Assembly: GCF_000740895.1 (NCBI RefSeq)
Contig: NC_025261.1
Location: forward strand, 1,364,001-1,428,000
From: Theileria orientalis strain Shintoku
Lineage: Eukaryota > Apicomplexa > Aconoidasida > Piroplasmida > Theileriidae
DNA length: 64,000 nt
Direction: 5' to 3'
Positions 9,012 through 17,845 of this stretch are shown one piece after another. The position numbers and the translations under genes are program-made. The notes under the pieces were generated by a model. The model ran no database searches, was not told the origin of the DNA, and saw nothing but the letters and a program-made list of their open reading frames with translations. Each line of letters starts with the position of its first letter. Within the stretch, counting starts at the first letter, position 1.

Positions 9012-10931
9012 ATGAATGTATCCTCTACAAAATCGTTTTTAATACATTTCATATTGCTTTTCAGTAGCAATTACTATCGCCATTATAAAGGAGCTTTGAG
9101 TAACTTCGCGCTAGCCCAAGAGCAAGCAGAAGCAGAACAAGAGCCACAACTATACGTGGTGGACCTCGATGTTAATTACAAGTCAAGCACGCCATATACG
9201 GAGTACAGTTACGATGAGCTTAACCAGGTAACGAGGTTTACGGCAAAGCCAGGGTTCCTCATCAACGGTATCTTCAAGGGCGACAAATTTATTTCTGAGG
9301 CCCAAAACTATCAGTACTACTCTAAAGTCATGATATACTACGGTAGGGACGGTGGAAGGAAGCTGACTGCACTCCTGCCTTACGAACCAGAACCTGATGA
9401 CGTGCCCAGAGCTACGCATATTTCTGAGTTACCACCGCCACAATTGATCATGCTCAATACCAAGCTCAGAGAATCTACCCAACAGATTAAATACAGTTAC
9501 GATCAGTACTTCAACGTTGACAGATTTACCTGTAAGCCAGGCTTTCTTATTTACAAAGTTGTAAGGGGCGATCGAACCATAGCCCAGGTCACAGACGAAA
9601 AATACTATGACAGAGTTGTTATACACACAGGGTCAGACGGAAAAAGGAAGCTGACTGTCCTGTATCCCGGAGAAAAGGAACCGCCTGAGATTCCTCAGCC
9701 TGGGTCAGAGCCACAACCAGTTCAGCTGCAACCCGTACAACTGGACGTCTTACTCAAGCAGGAAACAGAATACTACAAGTATAAGTATGATATGTTTAAC
9801 GATCTGGAGAGATTTACTGCAAAACCCGGATTTGTATTCGCCATAGTTATGAAGGGAGAGAAGCTGGTAACACAGGTCACAGATCAAAGGTATTTCGACA
9901 GAGTCCTCATATACAAGGACGAGAACGGTAAGAAGAGGATGACAACCATGTTCCCGGGCGAGGAGGAGCTTGTATCAATCAACCTCAGGGAAAAGCAGTC
10001 CTCCGACGAGTTCACTTACAAGTATACAGAGGCAACGGATCGTCACAAGTTCACCTGCAATGAGGGTTTCCTCGTATACAGGGTTATGAAGGGTGACCAG
10101 TTTATTACACAGGTTGAAGACAACAACTACTACGACAGAGTCATCATTGAAAGGGACCCAGCAGGTGGCAAGATGCTCACGCTGCTGTACCCCAACGACC
10201 CAGACGTAAACGACCCTGATGAGCCATATCCGGCCTACAAGATAGCCAAGGGCCTGATTCGAGCGGAAACAGAGATCGGGGTGGACCTGGCAGATGCAGC
10301 GCTCCAGCGCCTGCCGGGCGTTACCGTTACTAAACAGCCCACCAGGGACCCGGTGCACATCGACCTCGACATCTTCAGGGAATGCGATTTATACCACGTC
10401 AAAAACAACAGCTTCCAGGGCATTTACACGATCACAGCTAGGCCCGGGTACGGCTTCAAGGAGGTGCGCCACGCAGCAGACACCATCTGGAACTTTGACG
10501 AGTGCACAAAGTCAGTCGACCACCCACACAAGATCCTGATGAAGGAGTCGTGGGGAGAAAAGCACGTCGCCATCATCTTCGATGACGACTACTTCGTCTA
10601 CAGAAGGCCGGGAAAAAACCAGCCCTGGCAGGACCTGTCTGCCCGCAGGTACGACCTGAAGCGCATCAGGTTCTACAAAGGTGACCCAAACAACCTCGAC
10701 TCCCTGGTGCCCCTCGAGAGGCACGAATACACAGTAGGCACTCGCTACATCACCATCGGCTACACCTTCAACCCCGGTGTCGAGTGCTCTGAGATCAGGT
10801 ACGACAAGAACGTCATGTGGCGCTACGTGAACAAGTTCCCGAAGGCGCTCCACCTCAACGTGAGGCTCAACACGTTTGTCATCATCTTCAGCAGGACGAA
10901 CTACGTCGTCCTCGATGTCCCGCCACCTTAA
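9012..10931 (+). CDS. Secreted protein with about six FAINT (DUF529) domains (639 aa)
   Basis: The N-terminus has a hydrophobic core (about residues 9-20) that reads as a signal peptide, followed by a short acidic stretch. Tandem FAINT domains fill the rest: about 46-128, 150-228, 245-315, 322-395, 445-530 and 540-639. The first four are close copies with a shared frame (RFTAKPGF, then a KGDKFI-like strand, then YYDRVVI and a LxLLYPxE end). The fifth is of the same subtype as in the neighbouring gene (RPGKNQPWQD). There is no transmembrane segment or low-complexity tract. Single exon. GC content rises sharply along the gene, with the last 700 bp using mostly G- or C-ending codons. The function is unknown; secretion or export is inferred from the family. 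Confidence 0.85.
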   Translation: MNVSSTKSFLIHFILLFSSNYYRHYKGALSNFALAQEQAEAEQEPQLYVVDLDVNYKSSTPYTEYSYDELNQVTRFTAKPGFLINGIFKGDKFISEAQNYQYYSKVMIYYGRDGGRKLTALLPYEPEPDDVPRATHISELPPPQLIMLNTKLRESTQQIKYSYDQYFNVDRFTCKPGFLIYKVVRGDRTIAQVTDEKYYDRVVIHTGSDGKRKLTVLYPGEKEPPEIPQPGSEPQPVQLQPVQLDVLLKQETEYYKYKYDMFNDLERFTAKPGFVFAIVMKGEKLVTQVTDQRYFDRVLIYKDENGKKRMTTMFPGEEELVSINLREKQSSDEFTYKYTEATDRHKFTCNEGFLVYRVMKGDQFITQVEDNNYYDRVIIERDPAGGKMLTLLYPNDPDVNDPDEPYPAYKIAKGLIRAETEIGVDLADAALQRLPGVTVTKQPTRDPVHIDLDIFRECDLYHVKNNSFQGIYTITARPGYGFKEVRHAADTIWNFDECTKSVDHPHKILMKESWGEKHVAIIFDDDYFVYRRPGKNQPWQDLSARRYDLKRIRFYKGDPNNLDSLVPLERHEYTVGTRYITIGYTFNPGVECSEIRYDKNVMWRYVNKFPKALHLNVRLNTFVIIFSRTNYVVLDVPPP

Positions 10932-11451
10932 ACACGCAGGTGCAGCGCTCTGTCAGCGGGGCCCCTCTGGAGCCCTCCGCAATCTCAGCATTTTAACAAA
11001 TAGGCACGAGCCTAGTCAGTCAACACGTAAGTATTCTCGACATAGACCTCTAATTTCATAAAATTCATTTTACACGCAGTCCACTTTTCTCTCTCAATAC
11101 AACTGTAGGCAATAGATATCACCCTTTAGATAATGTAGCAACGACTAGCCAACGAACCACTCTCATTTATGCCATTACATCCTTAACTCTTAATAATTTT
11201 CAATTTCGTGTCATTTCAACCCATACATAAAATGCGTTAAGTGAGCTAAGTTAAAATAAATCCATTAAGTTTCTAGGATGGATTCATCACATGGATCCAC
11301 AGACCATACAAAATACAACATACACATTTCCACTTGCTCTGACCACAAAATTATTTGGCAGAAATCGCGTCGCAATACTCTAACGTGAAGTCGATAAATT
11401 AACTTAGATTAGCGGTCAGATGACTAGTATATCAACTGGAGGAGCAGGCAG
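10932..11451. other. Convergent intergenic region
   Basis: About 520 bp between converging genes. It would hold both 3' UTRs; nothing else was recognised. Confidence 0.6.
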
Positions 11452-13482
11452 TCAGAAGAACTTGAACAGGTCCTGCTGGTCGGCAGTCAGGTCCCCCTTC
11501 TGCCCCCTCCACGTCTGCGGGTACTTGATGAAGTTGCTGACGTCGTCGCTGCCCCCGTACGACGGAAGGATCGGGCAGCTCTCGGCCTTGAGGAGAATCC
11601 TGTTGAAGTCGATTCCGCTGAAGAAGTCGTGCACGTAGACCTCGTTCACGTTGGCGCCCAGCCTCTTCTCCGGGTTAATTTCCAGGAGGTTTTTTATGAG
11701 GCCCCGGCTGCTGCTGCACAGGTGCTTGGGGAACTTGATCTGGTGGTTGAGCGCGAGCTTGTAGGTGACCTGCGGGTCCGGGGCGTAGAACGGCGGCACG
11801 CCCACCAGCAGCTCGTACAGGAGCACGCCCAGGGAGTAGAAGTCCGCCTGGAAGCCGTGCCCCCTCTTCAGGAACACCTCCGGCGCCAGGTACTCGTAGG
11901 TTCCGCAGACCGTCCACGTCCTCCCCTCGTCGCTTATCACCTTCGCGAAGCCGAAGTCGACCAGCCGTATGTATCCTTCGAAGTCGAGGATGATGTTTTC
12001 CGGCTTCAGGTCTCTGTAGACGACGCCGTTGCGGTGCAGGTACTCGAGGGCCATGAGCACCTGGGAGGCGTAGAACTGCACTGTCCTCTTCGAGAAGCGT
12101 CCGTACTTCCTCAGGTACGTGAACAGCTCTCCTCCGCCCAGGAACTCGAGTACGAAGTACAGGTTGTGGCAGTCCTGGAACCTGCCCAGGTATCCCACGA
12201 TGAAGGGGTGTCTTACGAATCCCAGTATTTGGCTTTCGCTTTTGACGTGCAGCATCTGCTTGTTCGTGACGATTTTGCTCTTGTTGATGATTTTCAGGGC
12301 GACTATTTTATCAACTGCTTCCCTCACTCCACTCGCATCGTTTACTAGATCCTCTGCGGGCGCGCCCTTCATATCACCTGTATTTTCCACATTCTTCAAA
12401 TAGCCTGTATTGTCCATACTCTTCAAATAGCCTCCATCTAATTGATTAAGCTTATCACACTCAACTCCATTGGAAGATTCATCCACAGCGTCTGCGTCTT
12501 CGACCACTTCTATAAAGGCCACTTCATCGATGGCATCTACTATTTCGTCTACTTCTATGACTTCTTCTTCTTTCTTACCACCGTATGGGTGACTTCTGCT
12601 ATCTGGCGTATCTACCACATATAGGTCGACATCATCTGCCTCGTGCCCACCATTGACACCTTCAGTTACTTCTGCACCTTCCAGTTCATCAGTGCTATTC
12701 ACCACCTCTATTACATCTGACGGGTCCGTTTTATCTATAGACCCTGGTGGCTTCTGTTCTTCTACTCCACCCTTTCCAACTTCTGCAACCATTTGTTCTT
12801 TGTGCCCTCCACTCTTAGTGGCTTCCAATTTTTTTCCCGAGTAAATCTTCTTATATTGCTCCTCAAATAGATTCGTGCCGTTGTGGTTTTCATACAACCC
12901 TGTGTTATCAGGCCAGGCGACACTACTTGCGGTGCTTTCGTTACTCTCACCTCTTTCTGCTAATGCGTCATCTCTCCTTTCTCTGCAGCCACTGGTATAC
13001 TTTGCTATACATACCGTCGCGTAGGATCCAGTGCCGATTGTTTCTCCAATTACGAAATCTTTTATGTTACAGCTCTTAAACATCTGTCTATCTTCGACGT
13101 TCGATGCGATAGATAATCTCATTTGCGCCAGTTTCCTATTTTTATTACACCTATCTTTGTTACTGATCGACTCGTCAGTACTCAGTGAATTGCTACGATT
13201 ATACAGTTTATTGTTCAGGAGCGGGCATATTTTAGCCTTTGGTGCCCTTTTACCTATTTTAAAACTACATTTGGTACTTATATCTCCCTTATCTTTGAAA
13301 GAGCTTAACTTTTTTACATTGTTTCCATTGTTAACTTCGTTCCTCTTGTGGCACATTCTTTTTCTGAATGGATACAAAACAATTAACTTAAGTATTCTTC
13401 CACTGCGTTTTATAAAGCGTAAAAACCTATCTTTACAAGAAACCTTTTCTGGTTCATTTATAGATGAATAATTACCTTCCAT
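11452..13482 (-). CDS. PKA-like AGC protein kinase with a large N-lobe insertion (676 aa)
   Basis: Ser/Thr kinase of the AGC group, nearest to the cAMP-dependent kinase catalytic subunit. Glycine loop GTGSYATV (about 150-157), catalytic Lys in VALK (K397), helix-C Glu (about E416), YRDLKPEN (D491, N496), DFG (509-511), activation loop RTWTVCGT (521-528; T524 matches PKA Thr197) and APE (533-535). The protein ends in FKFF, matching the FxxF hydrophobic motif that closes PKA-C and fixing the C-terminus. Residues about 162-387 are an acidic, low-complexity insertion between the glycine loop and the catalytic Lys. Removing it restores the normal spacing of 22 residues, and the segment starts with GT and ends with AG on the coding strand. 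The first 140 residues are basic. The kinase core is much richer in GC than the N-terminal part. Confidence 0.9.
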   Translation of the reverse strand: MEGNYSSINEPEKVSCKDRFLRFIKRSGRILKLIVLYPFRKRMCHKRNEVNNGNNVKKLSSFKDKGDISTKCSFKIGKRAPKAKICPLLNNKLYNRSNSLSTDESISNKDRCNKNRKLAQMRLSIASNVEDRQMFKSCNIKDFVIGETIGTGSYATVCIAKYTSGCRERRDDALAERGESNESTASSVAWPDNTGLYENHNGTNLFEEQYKKIYSGKKLEATKSGGHKEQMVAEVGKGGVEEQKPPGSIDKTDPSDVIEVVNSTDELEGAEVTEGVNGGHEADDVDLYVVDTPDSRSHPYGGKKEEEVIEVDEIVDAIDEVAFIEVVEDADAVDESSNGVECDKLNQLDGGYLKSMDNTGYLKNVENTGDMKGAPAEDLVNDASGVREAVDKIVALKIINKSKIVTNKQMLHVKSESQILGFVRHPFIVGYLGRFQDCHNLYFVLEFLGGGELFTYLRKYGRFSKRTVQFYASQVLMALEYLHRNGVVYRDLKPENIILDFEGYIRLVDFGFAKVISDEGRTWTVCGTYEYLAPEVFLKRGHGFQADFYSLGVLLYELLVGVPPFYAPDPQVTYKLALNHQIKFPKHLCSSSRGLIKNLLEINPEKRLGANVNEVYVHDFFSGIDFNRILLKAESCPILPSYGGSDDVSNFIKYPQTWRGQKGDLTADQQDLFKFF

Positions 13483-14412
13483 CTATCCTGACATTTTATA
13501 AAATTTTTACTGTACATTGTTTATTCTTGAGATGACTATTATATTTTAGACTCAACACTCCATTTGAACATTTTAATGACTAAATGTGTATAAATGATTC
13601 TAATTTGAAAAATAAATATTTTTAATCTGAATTGATTCTTCGTCGTGTGTTAGCTTAGATTTCAAGCGCTTTGTACTTGTATGTTACAATTACATTATAA
13701 AGCTTTATCAGTTTATATTACTGCGATTTTCCGCTGTAGAATCTATGTTACATGTGTTTTCCCAAATCGTGAAACTACTTCTATTTTACAACCATCAATT
13801 TAAAGATTCGATCTATAATACAAAATATTATATCTTACGAGACTAGCAAACAGTGATCTAAATGACAACAACGGTTGATATTTCCGTGTGTGGTGTGAAA
13901 ATTTTGAATCAATGGAAAACCGAAATATTTACAATGGTTTTTTGAGTAAAAATAAAATAGAACATAAGCTTTATAAGTATTGTACAAAAAATCGACAACC
14001 AAGCTGTAACGATTACAAATTAGCTCTACTAGCAATCTAAAAGATCCATATTCCAAATTTTACTCACTAAAACAGACAATTAAATTTTCTACATTCATAT
14101 TATACAAAATTACGAATCCTTTAATGAACAAAAAACATTTCAATGTCTTTACAATAACCCTAGATTCCACTTTCCAAACACCACTAACTTCTGATTTAGC
14201 ATTTTTTATTCTATTATTATGACCATTTATATTATGATCAATTATTATTTAAACAGTATAATTTGTAAACATATACACATTTGTAAAATCATTCACCATA
14301 TATTCAATAAAAATGACATACACCTTCGTAATTATATTTTTGACCTTAAACTCGTATATAAATTATAAACAAAAGAAACACTCAATTATATATTTTACTT
14401 TTTATCAAATAA
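13483..14412. other. Intergenic region, divergent promoters
   Basis: About 930 bp of AT-rich DNA. I see no supportable gene or RNA. Confidence 0.5.
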
Positions 14413-14936
14413 AATGACTACGGATAGACAAGCGCTTTTTGATCATAGAGGTACTTTTATGATTCCAACAATAATGTTTAGTTTTGGTACGTTAAGATTG
14501 GAATTATGTATCTAATGCTCGTGGCCTTCATAACTCATTAATTTGCTATTCAATTATTGAAATTTTAATTATTTTAGCTCACGCCCAGCTTTTACACATT
14601 CCTGGGTTTTGATTTAATGATTCTATTCGCCTTACTGGCAAACCGAGATAAAGATTGCGATGTTCCTCTTTGTAAGTATATACAACTCCTTTCAAATAAC
14701 GTAATTTAGACGCTTGGCTTCTAGTGAGTGTGCTTCTGGTAAACCAAACTAGTTCATTTGAGAATTCAGAGTCTACCCTCGTCTTATGGATCATATCTAG
14801 TGAAGAAAAAATATGGAACTAAATTAGGGGTATTTTATATCTTAACTATATTCATTAGTTATTGACGGAAGTGGTACTACTGGTGACCAGTTTCTTCTGG
14901 ATGGCCCTGGGGACAATTGAGGTAAGTAAGCCGTGA
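14413..14936 (+). CDS. Small spliced membrane protein resembling Asterix (WDR83OS, PAT complex)
   Basis: Exons at 14578-14671, 14710-14799 and 14872-14936 join in frame with GT-AG introns. They give three hydrophobic segments: TPSFYTFLGFDLMILFALL, then YAWLLVSVLLVN followed by a polar SSFENSEST, then MVLLVTSFFWMALG. The order and the AW...SSxE signature match Asterix, the small ER chaperone subunit that helps fold multipass membrane proteins. The first exon is unresolved. An ATG at 14413 (MTTDRQALFDHR) is followed by GT at 14453, but its phase does not fit the acceptor at 14577. The 3' end is also ambiguous: TGA at 14934 is preceded by a consensus donor (GAG|GTAAGT) at 14922. The family call is by pattern and is tentative. 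Confidence 0.45.
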
Positions 14937-15594
14937 ATGATAGTACATAGGTGTCAATGTCAACAACATGTCAAGAAACGAGTCCAGTGATATGGTGGAT
15001 CTGCTTTGTATCAATAAATATATTCTGGTAGCCTCGGAATATATTAACCTAATGTAGGTGCGCCGTAGTGGGATTTATTATCAGTTCGATACTAATAACA
15101 CTGGTATATTGATTAATTATTAAATAAAAGCGGAATAGGCAATAATGTTCTTTCAAAGCGGAAGGAATCCTGAATTTTGATAAACATATTATGCAAAATT
15201 ACTAAATTTGGTAATTTATGACTACATGTTTAACAAATTAATGTTATTACAACGTTAGAAATATTTTCCGAAAGGTAAACATAAAATTAATTTTAAGATG
15301 TGTTAATAGGGAAAGAGTAATTATTACATCACAAGAATCACCATCTTGGTATTACAAATAAGCACACATTATAATTCTATTAAGAATTTTTGTTGCTTTA
15401 TAATTTAGTACATAATACTAATAGCTTGAATAAAACTTGGCCATTTTAGGATATAGATGATCTTTATATTTGAAAATTACATTTTAATAAGGTAATATAA
15501 TTGGTATGTTTTTTAAGTTTTAATTGATCTCATTTGAGAAAACGACCCAGATTTAGTAATATTTGAACATTACATAATAAAATTTGAATTTAAA
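14937..15594. other. Intergenic region upstream of glycerol kinase
   Basis: About 660 bp of AT-rich DNA. It could hold a last exon of the preceding gene if the donor at 14922 is used; nothing else was recognised. Confidence 0.5.
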
Positions 15595-17524
15595 ATGGAG
15601 GCTTTGAAGGTTGTTGCATCCATCGACCAGGGAACTCAATCAACCAGGTGTACCATATATGATTCCTCAATGAAGGTACTGACAAGTAGTTCGAAACAAC
15701 ATAAACAATACTACCCACAGTCAGGGTGGTGTGAACATGACCCGAATGAAATCATCGATTCGGTCTATTATACCATGAATGAAGCAGTAAGAAAGCTTAA
15801 GGAAAAGGTGGGCAGCTTTGTAATCGTAGGTTTGGGCATAACCAATCAGAGAGAAACAGTAGTAGTGTGGGATAAAAAAACAGGAAAACCACTATACAAC
15901 GCAATAGTATGGCTGGATATAAGAGCAAGCGAAGAGGCAAACCATATGGTAGAAACATTCGGGTCGGATAGAACCTTTTATCAAAAGACAGGACTACTAA
16001 TAAACACGTATTTCTCAGCATTTAAACTTAAGTGGATGTCAAATAATTTAAGCTGGTTTAAAGAATGTGTTGCAAAAGAGTCGATAAGATTTGGAACAAT
16101 AGATACATGGCTGATATATAATTTGACAGGAGAGTACCTGACGGACATAACGAACGCCTCTAGAACGTTCCTGATGGATATAAACAAGGAAAAGTGGAGT
16201 TCAGAACTGTTAAAAATATTCGGATTCAGTTTCAACCTGTTGCCGGAAATAAGACCAAACTGTTCGGATTTTGGAACAATCACGAATACCAATGTACCTG
16301 ATTTCAACGGTGTGAAGATATTGGGAGTAGCAGGAGACCAACAAGCGTCATGCGTGGGACAGGGGTTATTTGAAAAGTTGGCGACAAAATGTACATTTGG
16401 AACAGGAGCATTCATATTAACAAACACAGGTTAGTCGATAGTAACTGACAGTTAATGCTCAAAGGTATTTGTGTACACTGATGTAGATTAACAACTAACT
16501 ACAATCAGTTACTATTGACTTATTAACTACTGGTAACCAACTATTGATAACTAATAAATCAACTAATTAACTACCGATAACTACACAACTAAATAATTTA
16601 CTGTTAGGATCCCAAAGGGTCATGTCGTCTGGAGGATTGTTGTGCACACCATGTTATAAACTAAGTGCAAACACACCAACAACATTCGCACTAGAAGTGA
16701 GTGTTACTGGTAGCTAGGATTGTTTGCTTAAGGAACAAGTGAACGGTTGAACAATGTGCTGTAGGGGTCAATAGCAATCGCGGGAGCAGGAGTGACGTGG
16801 TTGAAGGACATGGGAATGATCTCAGAGCCGTCTGAGATATCGGTAGGTGGTTCTACAAAAATATATACCACGATAAACGCTAACAACAGTGTAGGAGATA
16901 CTTTTGAAATATAAGTCGTCGGACGGAGTGGTATTTGCGCCGGCGTTCAGCGGCCTGTTTGCCCCGAGGTGGAGAAGTGACGCGCGCGGATGTATCATGG
17001 GAATGACGCAACACACGGAAAGGGGGCACATAGTGAGAGCGTACTGCGAAAGCATAGGACTGCAGCTCTATGAAATCATACACTCATTCCTGTCGGACAT
17101 GGGAGTGTCCTCAATACCGTACATCAACGTGGACGGAGGACTGAGTCAAAATTCAGAGCTGCTCCAGCTGATATCGGACATAACGAACACGAAACTAGGT
17201 GCGCATTGTGAATACAGTACCACATTGCTATTTCTTACCGTTTTCCCACATACAATATTTACCATTATACAAAGATAGCTACGTATATCAATGTGTAACG
17301 AATGATTAGAGAAACCCGAAATCACGGAGATAACGTCATACGGAGCGGCACTATTAGCAGGGCTGGGCGCTAAGCTGTGGGACAGCTTAGACGACGTTAA
17401 GAAGTTTACGTCCAAGAACGGCACGGGAAACGTATGGACGCCGAGTATACCACAAGACGTAAGGTACAAGATTGTTCAATACTGGAACATGGGAATTGAA
17501 AGGTCGCTGCTGTGGCAGATCTAA
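15595..17524 (+). CDS. Glycerol kinase, five exons (506 aa)
   Basis: Phosphorylates glycerol to sn-glycerol 3-phosphate with ATP (FGGY kinase family), feeding phospholipid synthesis and the cytosolic/mitochondrial glycerol-phosphate shuttle. Exons: 15595-16429, 16608-16696, 16765-16842, 16895-17198, 17310-17521 plus stop at 17522-17524. All junctions are GT-AG and keep frame. Visible motifs: the N-terminal phosphate-binding DQGTQSTR, the glycerol-site NQRE followed by VWD, AGDQQA, FGTGAF, then ALEGSIAIAGAGVTWLKD spanning exons 2-3, and the C-terminal SYGAALLAG. The total matches the usual length of about 500 residues. Start context AAAATGG. Intron 1 (16430-16607) is rich in degenerate TAACTA-type repeats. 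Confidence 0.95.
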
Positions 17525-17845
17525 AATATCTTAGTCGCACACCGGACATTGTACATAGAATCTTAATGTAATTAGTTTACGCTAGTCATACACTCAACCC
17601 GCAGACTTGGCATAGCCATACACAATACCGTACAATTAACACTAGATATACACACTCAAACTATGCAATTGACACTGACTACACACACTAACTAAACAAT
17701 TGACACTAGATATACACACACTAACTACGCAATTGACAGACTACATACACGCAGAGTACGCACAGCGTAATACCGTTATCATTGAAAGCAACTAACTAGT
17801 CGGGGAGGGTAACAAATACGCAGTATCTAGAGGAGAAAATTAAGT
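17525..17845. repeat. Convergent spacer with degenerate 32-33-bp tandem repeat
   Basis: Between glycerol kinase and the alveolin gene, about four imperfect copies of a 32-33-bp unit start with CAATT(A/G)ACA at about 17632, 17665, 17697 and 17729. Each continues with ACTAGATATACACAC-like sequence and ends with an ACTA(A/C)-like stretch. Copies differ by point changes and small indels. No coding potential was recognised. Confidence 0.6.

Noticed and set aside
11629..12348. Plus-strand open frame of 239 codons opposite the kinase core
   Set aside because: It exactly opposes the conserved kinase domain. Composition (Val/Gln/Leu/His) is that of a codon shadow.
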